53,664 bases of DNA from Bacteroidia bacterium (GTDB lineage: Bacteria; Bacteroidota; Bacteroidia; UKL13-3): positions 1-53,664 of the forward strand of contig JACMQU010000152.1 of NCBI GenBank assembly GCA_014376805.1, given 5' to 3'. How positions within the stretch are numbered: position 1 is the first letter of the stretch; each line of letters opens with the position of its first letter. Positions 34,152-42,450 of the stretch are shown piece after piece. The position numbers and the translations under genes are program-made. The notes below the pieces were generated by a model that ran no database searches, had not been told where the DNA came from, and worked only from the letters and a program-made list of their open reading frames with translations.

Positions 34152-34586
34152 ATGTTTTCAAAGTCGTGTGAATATGCCATTAAAGCGATGATTTTTGTAG
34201 CGCAAAAATCAAAAACCGATCTGCGGGTAAGTGTTAAAGAGATTGCAAAAGGTATTGATTCGCCGGAGCATTTTATAGCGAAAATTATGCAGGACCTGAG
34301 CCGTAAAAAATTAGTACAGTCCGTAAAAGGACCAAATGGTGGTTTTTATATGAATAAGCCCGACCTTAAAACTTCCATTGCTGATATTGTAAAAGCCATA
34401 GATGGCGATTATATGTACACCGATTGTGTTTTAGGGTTAAAAGCTTGCTCAGAAAAAAACCCATGCCCCGTGCATTTTGAATATAAAGAAATAAAAAGAA
34501 GACTGATTAAAATGATTGAATCCAATACCATTGGAGAATTTAATGAAAAACTTGACAGCGGTAAATACTTTCTGAGGAACAAATAA
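34152..34586 (+). CDS. Rrf2-family regulator with three conserved-type cysteines
   Basis: The 144-residue protein has the Rrf2 winged helix (SCEYAIKAMIFVAQKS, then EIAKGIDSPEHFIAKIMQDL) and the wing GPNGGFYM. Three cysteines in the order C-x6-C-x5-C (DCVLGLKACSEKNPCP, about 92-105) match the Fe-S cluster ligands of NsrR- and IscR-like sensors. It is the first gene before the cbb3-type oxidase block that ends with a truncated haemoglobin, so a nitric-oxide or redox signal is a reasonable inference. Its own promoter carries a perfect inverted repeat. The target list is not known. Confidence 0.88.
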   Translation: MFSKSCEYAIKAMIFVAQKSKTDLRVSVKEIAKGIDSPEHFIAKIMQDLSRKKLVQSVKGPNGGFYMNKPDLKTSIADIVKAIDGDYMYTDCVLGLKACSEKNPCPVHFEYKEIKRRLIKMIESNTIGEFNEKLDSGKYFLRNK

Positions 34587-34632
34587 AAATTTTTAACCGT
34601 ATTTAAGATAAAAAGGTATTAATATATTTAGT

Positions 34633-36801
34633 ATGAAATCAAAAATAAAAAAACATATAACTTTAGGTCTGCCGCTATTATTCCCGCAAATACTGCAGGC
34701 TCAAAGTGTATCGGCGGCAATCATTACATCGGTTAACATTGTGTTGTTAAGCGTTATACTAATTACCATTGGCATTGTTTACCTCTACTTTCGCATGCGT
34801 AGGCAAATTTCATTAAACGAAAAATGGAAAACGATTAATCCAATTAACCGGTTTAAAGTTTATACAAGGGAACTCAACAGCAAACAGATTGACCAGTTTT
34901 TAAAACTAAAGGAAGAAAGCTGTTGTGGTATGTGCACCGGCAAAGGAAATTGTAGCAAAAAACCTGCTGTGCTGATGCTTCTCTTATTTCTTTTATCACT
35001 TAATGGTTTTAGTCAGGGTGTAAAAGAAGCTGGTCAGTCATTAATTCATCAGCCGGGTATATTAATTACGATCGTTCTTATGATTCTGCCGGTTTTAGCA
35101 GGTGTAATATTTGCCATCATCAAAACCACCAGAGCTGTTGGATCAATACACAAACAGAATAAACTGAAAGAAGCGGTGCAATTTGCAGAACACCTAAAAG
35201 CCATAGATGATCATGAACTTGAAGCAATGCTAAGCAAACGTAAAATTGCGCTCGATTATGGATTAGTTAATAATGAATTAGCAGGCACTGAACCGGCTGA
35301 AGACCCGAAAGGTATTATAAGGAATGCCGCGCTAAAGCATGACGTGCATTTTACGGCACCTAAAAAGAAAGCAAGTGAACGACCTGCTTTAGATGCAGAT
35401 ATAACTAAACTGATTCTCTGGTACCTGGGTTGTGCCACTTTCTGGCTGGCTTTAGGTACCGCCATCGGCGAATACCTGGGAATTAAATTTGTTAGTCCGG
35501 ATGCCGACCATATTAGTTGGTTAAGCTTTGGCAGACTCAGACCTGTTCATACCAATATTGTTTTCTGGGGCTGGGCATCATTGGGTATGATCGGACTTGG
35601 ATATTATGTTGTACCCACCGTAAGTAATACAAAAATATACAGTATCAGATGGGGATGGATAGCACTGCTGTTAACGAACCTAATGGTGATATGCGGAACA
35701 ATCTGTTTAATGGCCGGGATAAATAATGGCGGCGGAGAATTTAGAGAATACGTTTGGCCTGTGATGGCCTTGTTTGCCGTTGCACTTATATTAACCCTTG
35801 CTAACTTTTTTTTAACTGTAGCAAAGCGCACCACCAAAGAAATATATATCTCAAACTGGTACATTATTTCCGCTTTAATATTTACCATAATTGTTGCCTT
35901 AACAGCATATTTGCCCTTTTGGCAAAACGGTATCGGTGAAACAATTGTACAAGGATATTTTATGCATTCGGGTGTTGGCATGTGGTTTACATTATATACA
36001 CTTGGTTTGCTCTATTATTTTATACCGCAACAAATTAATAAACCAATTTATGCATATAGCCTTGGCATCTTAGCCTTTTGGACACAAATTATTTTTTATA
36101 CGGTAATAGGCACACATCACTTTGTGTTTAGTGCTATACCGTGGTGGCTGCAAACAGTTGCTATAGTGGGCAGTGTAGGTATGATTATTCCGGTTGTAGC
36201 TGCAACTATAAATTTTACCATGACCTTTAAGGGACAATGGAATAAAGTAGCCAACAGTTATACTTTACCTTTTTTTCTGGTAGCTGTTATTTACTATTTT
36301 ATTGTATCCATGCAGGGAACAGCAGAGGCCTTTAAATTCACCAACCTGTTATGGCATTTTACTGATTTTACAGTAGGGCATGCACACCTTGGATTTTATG
36401 GAATTATCTCCTTTGCAATATGGGGAGGCATATATGCAATTGTGCCGCGTTTAACCCATAAAGAAGCACCACAGCATATGGTAGGCGCACATTTCTGGTT
36501 CGCATTTATAGGGCTGTTGTTCTATGCCATTCCATTATCAATAGGCGGAACCCTAAGAGGCTTAATGTGGATGGAAGGGAAGCCATTTATTGATAGTGTG
36601 GTAATGATGTTCGACTATTGGTTATGGCGTGCTATTGGAGGTAGCCTGATGTTTATTTCACACCTCATTTTTGCCTATAACTTCTATAAAATGACTAAGA
36701 AACAGGAAGCAGACATTGATATAAAAGAAGAGGCATTTAAACAATTAGAAAAGGGAATTGTGGTTCAGCCAGAATTAGCTTTAGAATTTAAAAAAATATA
36801 A
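34633..36801 (+). CDS. ccoN: cbb3-type cytochrome c oxidase subunit I with long N-terminal extension
   Basis: This is the catalytic subunit of a proton-pumping, high-affinity oxidase. Residues 255-700 are the CcoN core, with haem-b ligand His306 (LRPVHTNIVFWGW), CuB ligand His445 (YFMHSGVGMW), the expected cross-linked Tyr489 six residues before the CuB pair His495-His496 (FYTVIGTHH), and haem ligands His583 and His585 (TVGHAHLG). Most CcoN proteins lack the first 250 residues seen here. These contain helices at about 28-53, 110-127 and 140-163, a cysteine cluster CCGMCTGKGNC (Cys97, 98, 101, 107) and a helical charged segment. The extension could bind a metal. The gene lies 46 bases after the Rrf2 stop and 4 bases before the CcoO fusion. 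Confidence 0.93.
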   Translation: MKSKIKKHITLGLPLLFPQILQAQSVSAAIITSVNIVLLSVILITIGIVYLYFRMRRQISLNEKWKTINPINRFKVYTRELNSKQIDQFLKLKEESCCGMCTGKGNCSKKPAVLMLLLFLLSLNGFSQGVKEAGQSLIHQPGILITIVLMILPVLAGVIFAIIKTTRAVGSIHKQNKLKEAVQFAEHLKAIDDHELEAMLSKRKIALDYGLVNNELAGTEPAEDPKGIIRNAALKHDVHFTAPKKKASERPALDADITKLILWYLGCATFWLALGTAIGEYLGIKFVSPDADHISWLSFGRLRPVHTNIVFWGWASLGMIGLGYYVVPTVSNTKIYSIRWGWIALLLTNLMVICGTICLMAGINNGGGEFREYVWPVMALFAVALILTLANFFLTVAKRTTKEIYISNWYIISALIFTIIVALTAYLPFWQNGIGETIVQGYFMHSGVGMWFTLYTLGLLYYFIPQQINKPIYAYSLGILAFWTQIIFYTVIGTHHFVFSAIPWWLQTVAIVGSVGMIIPVVAATINFTMTFKGQWNKVANSYTLPFFLVAVIYYFIVSMQGTAEAFKFTNLLWHFTDFTVGHAHLGFYGIISFAIWGGIYAIVPRLTHKEAPQHMVGAHFWFAFIGLLFYAIPLSIGGTLRGLMWMEGKPFIDSVVMMFDYWLWRAIGGSLMFISHLIFAYNFYKMTKKQEADIDIKEEAFKQLEKGIVVQPELALEFKKI

Positions 36802-36805
36802 ACAC

Positions 36806-37816
36806 ATGAATGTATTTAATGACCATAAAAAACTATACCCTATAGCCGGTTTGCTTTTTTTAACGCTCACTTTTTTCACCGCCATTCTTCCTGCACTACA
36901 AAATCAAAAAAACAATGCGCCGCTGCCGGGCACAAAAGCACTAAGCGGCGATGCCATGCAGGGAAAGCTAATATATATTGCCGAAGGCTGTGTGGGTTGC
37001 CACTCCCAACAGGTGCGTAATATTGAAATGGATAAAGTGTTCGGATCACGTCCGGGCATTGCATCAGATTATGCACACATTACAAGAACAAGTTTCTGGC
37101 AAAATACGGCAACCTTAATGGGCACGGAAAGAACCGGACCAGACCTGACTGATGTTGGCAACAGGCAGGGGGGTAAAGAATGGAACCTGATCCATTTGTT
37201 TAACCCCAGGGCTGTAGTGGCGCAATCAATAATGCCATCCTATCAATGGTTATTTTACATAAAGGAAAAAACCGATTCAAATGACGTAATTGTAAATGTT
37301 CCTGCAAAATTTATGCAAGGGCAGAGCGGAAAAGTTGTTGCCAAAAAAGAAGCGCTGCAATTGCTTGCTTATATTCAATCACTTAAACAAAGTCCGTTAC
37401 CTGGTGATATAAAACCAATGGAATTTTTATATAAAAAAGAGGTGGCCAGTAAAGAAAAAGCAGGTTCAGGGAGCACTTCTGCAGATGGCAAAGCATTATA
37501 CACTGCAAACTGCCAAAGCTGTCACCAGGAGAATGGTGAGGGGCTTAAAGGTGCCTTTCCACCATTAAAAGGAAGTGCTGTGGTTAACGGAGATAACCTT
37601 AATTTGTATGTGGATATTATTATGAATGGGTATGATGCCCGTGCAGAATTTGGTGTGATGTCGGCAGTTGGTACCAATATGCATTTTAATGAAGAACAGG
37701 TAGCTGCTCTTATTAATTATGAAAGGAGTACCTGGGGTAATTCTGCAAAAAAAGTAACCACCGAAGAGATAAAAAAAATAATGGACTTTGTTAAACTTAG
37801 CGCATTAAACAATTAA
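36806..37816 (+). CDS. ccoO: CcoO fused to a second cytochrome c domain (CcoO-CcoP-like)
   Basis: The 336-residue protein has an N-terminal membrane anchor (about 11-31). A CcoO-type mono-haem domain follows, with CVGCHSQQ (Cys62, Cys65, His66) and the CcoO hallmark SIMPSYQWLF (Met143). After a linker near residue 215-226 comes a class I cytochrome c domain with CQSCHQENG (Cys236, Cys239, His240) and a distal Met in VGTNMHFNEEQ. The second domain replaces at least part of CcoP, whose separate gene is absent here. Both domains would be periplasmic and pass electrons to CcoN. It is 4 bases downstream of ccoN. Confidence 0.9.
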   Translation: MNVFNDHKKLYPIAGLLFLTLTFFTAILPALQNQKNNAPLPGTKALSGDAMQGKLIYIAEGCVGCHSQQVRNIEMDKVFGSRPGIASDYAHITRTSFWQNTATLMGTERTGPDLTDVGNRQGGKEWNLIHLFNPRAVVAQSIMPSYQWLFYIKEKTDSNDVIVNVPAKFMQGQSGKVVAKKEALQLLAYIQSLKQSPLPGDIKPMEFLYKKEVASKEKAGSGSTSADGKALYTANCQSCHQENGEGLKGAFPPLKGSAVVNGDNLNLYVDIIMNGYDARAEFGVMSAVGTNMHFNEEQVAALINYERSTWGNSAKKVTTEEIKKIMDFVKLSALNN

Positions 37817-37820
37817 AGCT

Positions 37821-38081
37821 ATGAAAAAAACTTTATTCTTTCTGCTGCTGCTCAGCCACCAATTATACAGCATGGCCTGCCCGGTATGCGAACGCAATCA
37901 ACCCAAAATTTTAAAAGGGATTGTACATGGCTCCGGACCAGAAAATTATCTGGATTATTTAGCACTTTGGGGTATGGTTGTTCTGGTAGTTTTCACGTTG
38001 TTTTTTTCTGTTAAATTACTTATCCAGCCCAACGAATCAACAAAAGATCATATAAAAAATTCCATATTTAACATTGAATAA
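37821..38081 (+). CDS. Small membrane protein with CPVC motif in the oxidase operon
   Basis: The 86-residue protein has an N-terminal signal-like segment (MKKTLFFLLLLSHQLYSMA). The motif CPVCERNQPKILKGIVHG follows (Cys20, Cys23), and a transmembrane helix spans about 44-70, ending in a charged tail. The CPVC pair next to the membrane could bind a metal such as copper or a haem edge, or form a disulfide. I recall homologues beside terminal oxidase genes in this phylum but no established function. It starts 4 bases after ccoO, so it is co-expressed with the oxidase. Confidence 0.65.
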   Translation: MKKTLFFLLLLSHQLYSMACPVCERNQPKILKGIVHGSGPENYLDYLALWGMVVLVVFTLFFSVKLLIQPNESTKDHIKNSIFNIE

Positions 38082-38083
38082 TT

Positions 38084-38491
38084 ATGAGTAATCAAAGTTC
38101 CGTTTTATTATTTATGGATGCTGAAACCATACCATTTGGCAACTATCCTGCACCAGTGCATTTTGAACTGGATACCCGAAAACTGACGGATGGTAAACAT
38201 ACATTAAAAATAATAAGTAAAGACCCGTCTGGAAAAGAAGGAATTCGTATAATACCCTTTGTTGTTAGAAATGGACCGGCTGTTGCTATTGAAGGTTTAA
38301 ATGATAATGAGGTTGTAGATGGTCTGATTCCGATAATGATTAATGCTTATGGAAAAGGCGATCAAAAAAAGTTTCTAATAGAGGGTAGCGAAACACCTCA
38401 CTCTATACCCGCCTGGCTTTGGGCAACCGTTATAGGTTTTGTGGGATGGGGTATTTATTACATGGTTGTATCCATGCACATGATATTATAA
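38084..38491 (+). CDS. Tail-anchored membrane protein of the oxidase operon, unknown function
   Basis: The 135-residue product starts 2 bases after the preceding stop. Residues 1-110 are strand-rich and Ig-like (FELDTRKLTDGKHTLKIISK, IRIIPFVVRNGPAVAIEG). One hydrophobic helix with aromatic ends follows at about 111-132 (IPAWLWATVIGFVGWGIYYM). The helix looks like the membrane anchor of CcoP, which also carries proline and tryptophan at its start. I infer, with low confidence, that it stands in for the CcoP anchor, whose cytochrome part has moved to the CcoO gene. Confidence 0.6.
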   Translation: MSNQSSVLLFMDAETIPFGNYPAPVHFELDTRKLTDGKHTLKIISKDPSGKEGIRIIPFVVRNGPAVAIEGLNDNEVVDGLIPIMINAYGKGDQKKFLIEGSETPHSIPAWLWATVIGFVGWGIYYMVVSMHMIL

Positions 38492-38570
38492 TGGCAGATA
38501 ACTTATATGCTATACATAGGCAGGGCTTTAAAATATAACATTCACACTTCAGATCACAGATTTACTAAAC

Positions 38571-38966
38571 ATGAAAAAAGAAATAAAAACAGGTGAAGAC
38601 ATTATAACGCTGGTTGATGCATTTTATAAAAAAGTGCTTATTGACCCCCTTCTTGGCTACTTTTTTAATACTGTGATAAAGCTTAATTGGGAAGTACATA
38701 TTCCCATAATGTATAAGTTTTGGGAAAGCATATTACTAAATAAAGGGAACTATACAGGTAACCCCATGATTAAACATATACAACTCGATAAAAAAGCAAC
38801 CTTACTAAAAGAACATTTTACACAATGGATTAAATTATGGGAAGAAACCATTGATGAATACTTTACCGGGGAAGTTGCACAAGAAGCAAAGAAAAGAGCT
38901 CAGTTAATGGAATACTTAATGCTTTCTAAAATTGAAAAAAGCAGGGAAAGCAACTTTATACAATAG
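38571..38966 (+). CDS. Group III truncated haemoglobin
   Basis: The 131-residue protein has the compact globin fold of the trHbIII class. It shows VDAFYKKVLIDPLLGYFF at the start, NWEVHIPIMYKFWESILL near residue 40, and the proximal histidine His82 in KEHFTQWIKLWEETID. Group III proteins bind O2 and NO; several are linked to NO stress or microaerobic growth. The gene is 79 bases after the oxidase block on the same strand. Together with the Rrf2 regulator this suggests NO or low oxygen as the signal. Class assignment is good; physiological role is inference. Confidence 0.85.
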   Translation: MKKEIKTGEDIITLVDAFYKKVLIDPLLGYFFNTVIKLNWEVHIPIMYKFWESILLNKGNYTGNPMIKHIQLDKKATLLKEHFTQWIKLWEETIDEYFTGEVAQEAKKRAQLMEYLMLSKIEKSRESNFIQ

Positions 38967-39210
38967 GATATGTGTAATTTACCTCATCTGTTTACAGGCT
39001 GATTATTCCTGGCAATTATGGCACTAAAGGTTAGCAAAACCTATTCACGTTACAGTACAAAACGGAATGCTGAAAGTTGGGCAACGGTAATATTGCCTTA
39101 AACAGCTTAAGCCTTGTTATGTTCTTTTGATAATTGTGAAACTATCCATTTAAGAAAAAATAGATGGCTGTAAGCAGCTTCCTTAGTTGATACAAAAAGT
39201 GGAGTACCTG

Positions 39211-39654
39211 TTAATCGAGACGCAGTATAAACTCATCCCTTTCCGGCCTGTTAAACTTATTTTCAACCATTAAAGTAAGTACTGTTTTAAGCATTTTCTG
39301 TAGTTCGTTAAGGCCTGTTTTACGGATATAGTAATGTGCACCTGTTTTGTAAAGATGGTCTGCAACATCCTCATGAAGCGAGGTAGAATACATGATAACA
39401 GGAAGTACTTTCAATTTTTCGTTTTGTTTAATTTCATCCAGGCATTCTGAACCATTTTTTCTGGGCATATTAAGATCCAGAAAAAGAACATCGGGTAACT
39501 GAGTGGTATTGGTAGAGAGGTAATTCATTAGCTTTTCGCCATCCTCAACAGTTGTAAGTGTTGTTTGAAACTGTAATAACTTTAATGTTTTATCAAAGAA
39601 AAAACGATCATCTGAGTCGTCGTCTGCAAGCAGGAGATGAAATTGTGTTAGCAT
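39211..39654 (-). CDS. Single-domain response regulator (CheY-like)
   Basis: The 147-residue protein consists of one receiver domain. The acidic pocket is ADDDSDD (about 10-16), the phosphorylation site is Asp60 in FLDLNMPRKNG, the switch residues are in MYSTSLHED, and the lysine is in YYIRKTGL. The long loop after the first helix is typical of Rcp1-like regulators, which in Bacteroidota usually partner hybrid kinases or phytochromes. No kinase is adjacent. Output must occur by protein interaction because no effector domain exists. Confidence 0.9.
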   Translation of the reverse strand: MLTQFHLLLADDDSDDRFFFDKTLKLLQFQTTLTTVEDGEKLMNYLSTNTTQLPDVLFLDLNMPRKNGSECLDEIKQNEKLKVLPVIMYSTSLHEDVADHLYKTGAHYYIRKTGLNELQKMLKTVLTLMVENKFNRPERDEFILRLD

Positions 39655-39798
39655 AGTTCAGCAAAAATGGGTTAATAAATTTTTCTGAAAGATAAATGAT
39701 TTATGTTAAAAAAATAAGCTAGTGCTCTTTGCGTGGTAAACATCCAAACTCTTAACTGTTTCTAATTACTGCTTATGTTTCATCCCATAATGTTGATG

Positions 39799-40654
39799 TT
39801 ACAGGGGGGAGTAAGCGCTATTTTCTAACATAGTGGCTTGCCCGCCTATCATAGATATTTTTCTGATCTTGCCCACATATATCCGCCAAATAAACCAGGT
39901 GATTTAATAACCCGGTGACAAGGAATGAGGAAGTTAAGAGGATTGCTGCTAATGGCTGCACCTACAGCCCTGGCGGCTTTTGGGTGATGGATGTGAAAGG
40001 CAATGCTGCTGTATGTTGATAAACTTCCAGTTGGAATATTTAATAATGCTTCCCATTCTTTCAATTGAAATTTTGTTGCTTTTAAATGCAGTTTTACCTG
40101 ACTGAACTGGCTCCAGTTGGAAGTAAAAAACCCATTGCATTTTTATGAACAAGGTATGCCAGATGTTTGAAACCAGCATTAGGAAAATATTGTTTTAAGA
40201 TTGTGAAGGCTTATTCTTCATTTTCAGTGAAGGCCCTATAAGAAATTCCTTTTACTGCAGAGGCCATTAACATATTTCCAAACGGGCATTCATAAAAACT
40301 ATAATTTATAGCAAGATTTTCGCCACCATTTTTAATTCTCCAAATGTCAATACCTTCCATTTTAATTAACAGATCGTGCAGTCTGCCCGTGCCCGAAAGA
40401 CCTGCTTCAACAGCAGTATCAAACAAAGTTGTCTGTTTGTTTTTAAGCAAATGTTTAGCCTGCTGAAGGCTGGTATGTTGTAAAAATTTCTTCGAACTTA
40501 CACCAGTCCACTCCCTAAAAAGTCTTTAAAAATGAAAGGGACTAATATGTATTTTCAGCCACTTCATCAAGGTTAAGCTGCTCTTTGAAATGCTCATTTA
40601 GATACTAATTTCCGCTGCCATCCGATTGTAATTTATATAGTTTTGATCTGTCAT
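39799..40654 (-). pseudogene. ada: Broken ada-like gene (AraC HTH plus O6-methylguanine methyltransferase)
   Basis: Starting at the ATG at 40654, pieces in several frames line up with an Ada protein that has an AraC helix-turn-helix and a methyltransferase domain. They include NISPFHF-type HTH remnants with REWTGVSSKKFLQ, LLKNKQTTLFDTAVEAGLSG, INYSFYECPFGNML, ISSNPLNFLIPCHRVI (with the alkyl-acceptor Cys of PCHR) and GKIRKISMIGGQAT at the end. At least one nonsense codon in the HTH and several frameshifts separate them, including one near 40200 and one near 39860. The gene is not functional. It lies 457 bases from an intact alkB gene. Confidence 0.85.
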
Positions 40655-41111
40655 TTACACTTGAATTTTATCGGATAATAGTTGGTTACAAATGGTTGGC
40701 AATAAACCCGAAAGTTGCTGAACAATTTTACTATGTTTTAAATGTTTGGGTTTGGATGAACGCCGGCATTGAAAGTTTTGAGACATCGATAGATTTTATT
40801 GGAATTCTAACTAAAGCGTGGTTTCACCAAATTATCCCATCAAAACAAACACTTACTAATTTATGAATAAGCTCCACCGGTTGCGTTAGTTTATCAAAAA
40901 AAAAGCAAGGCAAATATATCAGAATCGTACCTGGTTTTCTCTACTTTTTTACTAAAATATTCGCTCAGTTCAGCTAACAGTTAAGAATGGAAATATCCAT
41001 ACAAATAGAATTTTATTGATGCGATAAAAACAAGCTATTCATGCATAAAAAATCACGCTGAACAATAGTACTTTATTCGTATATAAATTAACTCTGGTAA
41101 ACTATTCCCAA
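40655..41111. other. Non-coding region between the ada pseudogene and alkB
   Basis: This 457-base region holds no supportable gene. An 85-codon open frame without a usable start runs from 40609 to 40866 on the plus strand, antisense to the ada pseudogene start; I do not count it as a gene. Confidence 0.4.
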
Positions 41112-41696
41112 TTACACAATCCGTCTGAATGTTAAATTAATTCTGGGCGTAGTAGTAGCTTTTGTTTTAGGCAATGAATGTTGCCAGTAATGCTGGGTTT
41201 TATCCTGCATCAGGAGTAAACTTCCATGGGTTAGTTTACTTTTTACATGAAGCCCTTTAATATTTCTGTGTCTAAAATTAAAGTTTCGGGTTGAACCTAA
41301 ACTCAAGGATGCAATTATTGGGTTTAAACCAAGTTCTTTCTCATTGTCACTATGCCATCCCATACTATCATTTCCACATCGGTAAAGATTAAGTAAAACA
41401 CTGTTAAAATTTGTACCCACCACTTGTTCTATTTTGTTTTTGATATCAGTTAAACCCGAAAAGAAAGGAATGGGTTCAAGTGTTAAACCTGAATAAGTGT
41501 AGGCTGTTTTTTCGTCACCATACCAGGCTGAGAGGCGCGGTTGTTTTATTTTTTTTCCAAAAAGCATAATCTCCTGTTGCTGCCATTCAATTTCTTTTAA
41601 CAGTAAATTAAACCATTGATCAGCTACTATCTGGTTAACGAAATCAGCATATAATATAACTTCACCATCACGGGGTAAAAGGTTAGCATGTGTCAT
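41112..41696 (-). CDS. alkB: AlkB-like 2-oxoglutarate/Fe(II)-dependent dioxygenase
   Basis: AlkB enzymes remove methyl and etheno groups from N1-adenine and N3-cytosine by oxidation, restoring normal bases. The 194-residue protein has the full metal and cofactor set: His115 and Asp117 in MGWHSDNEKELG, His173 in YWQHSLPK, and the 2-oxoglutarate-binding Arg185 and Arg191 in PRINLTFRRIV. The substrate lid region NLYRCGNDSMGWHSDNE is typical of the AlkB homologue group 2/3 class. It lies beside the dead ada gene, which implies a former alkylation-repair cluster that now keeps only the oxidative branch. Confidence 0.93.
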   Translation of the reverse strand: MTHANLLPRDGEVILYADFVNQIVADQWFNLLLKEIEWQQQEIMLFGKKIKQPRLSAWYGDEKTAYTYSGLTLEPIPFFSGLTDIKNKIEQVVGTNFNSVLLNLYRCGNDSMGWHSDNEKELGLNPIIASLSLGSTRNFNFRHRNIKGLHVKSKLTHGSLLLMQDKTQHYWQHSLPKTKATTTPRINLTFRRIV

Positions 41697-41823
41697 ACTT
41701 TTATTTATTTAACTCTATCACTATTTTTTTAATTTGAACCCTGTTTAATAATAATTACAATTTAAATTCAGGTATCATCATTTAACCCGAATTAGTCTAC
41801 CGGGTTAAATGAATTACTGCTTA

Positions 41824-42450
41824 TTATTTTTTCATCCAGCCTTCCGTCAAAGTTTTCATTTTCTCAAAACCTTCTTTAAGCTGTTTGCTAAACTCTTCCA
41901 TAGTATGCATGGCAGTATGCTGCGCATTTTTAAACTGTTCGTTTAGTTCATTCATTTTATCACTAAGTTCTTTACGCACTTTTTGCTGTTCATCACCCGC
42001 TTCCATTTTACCAAGCGCGTATTGCAATTTTACAACCTCCAGCCCTGTTTTAAATGCGGTAGTGCCATTATCAAACAACTGTAACATTTGATCGTAGCCC
42101 GTGCTTAAGGCTTTTTTACCTTCATCATATACTTCATGTATAGCCATTTCAATTTTCTTTTTTTGTTCTTCAAACACTTCTGTGCCATCGGCTTTACCAA
42201 GAGAAAGTTGCAAGCGTAAATCTTCAAGTTTACTTTTTAACGCTATGCCTTTTTCTTCTGCAAGACCGGTAGCTGTATCCAATTGCTCTTTAATTGAAAC
42301 TACCATATTGCGCAAGTGATCCTTTTGTTTTTCGAATGCATCACCAGCATCCATCTTACCCAGCGAGAATTGTAATTGTAATTCCTCCATGCGTTTGTGC
42401 CATTCGGTTGTAAATTTTTTAGCCTGCTCTTCCATTTGTTTAGTGTCCAT
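41824..42450 (-). CDS. Charged helical protein with three copies of an LGK-DAGD repeat
   Basis: The 208-residue protein has no membrane segment or signal peptide and is nearly all amphipathic helix, rich in Lys, Glu and Gln. A 20-residue unit occurs three times: LQLQFSLGKMDAGDAFEKQK (about 24-43), LRLQLSLGKADGTEVFEEQK (78-97) and VKLQYALGKMEAGDEQQKVR (140-159). Longer helical stretches separate the units. The pattern suggests a bundle or a surface-binding coiled coil, as in phasins or apolipoprotein-like proteins. I do not recognise the family. It is a single-gene unit. Confidence 0.7.
   Translation of the reverse strand: MDTKQMEEQAKKFTTEWHKRMEELQLQFSLGKMDAGDAFEKQKDHLRNMVVSIKEQLDTATGLAEEKGIALKSKLEDLRLQLSLGKADGTEVFEEQKKKIEMAIHEVYDEGKKALSTGYDQMLQLFDNGTTAFKTGLEVVKLQYALGKMEAGDEQQKVRKELSDKMNELNEQFKNAQHTAMHTMEEFSKQLKEGFEKMKTLTEGWMKK

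Noticed and set aside
34633..36801. The possibility that the CcoN-like protein is a nitric oxide reductase.
   Set aside because: The active-site tyrosine in FYTVIGTHH, expected in cbb3 oxidases, is present, and the neighbouring subunit has the CcoO motifs.
40609..40866. An 85-codon plus-strand open frame with a protein-like composition.
   Set aside because: It has no ATG, GTG or TTG start before residue 50, lies antisense to the ada pseudogene at one end, and resembles no family I know.
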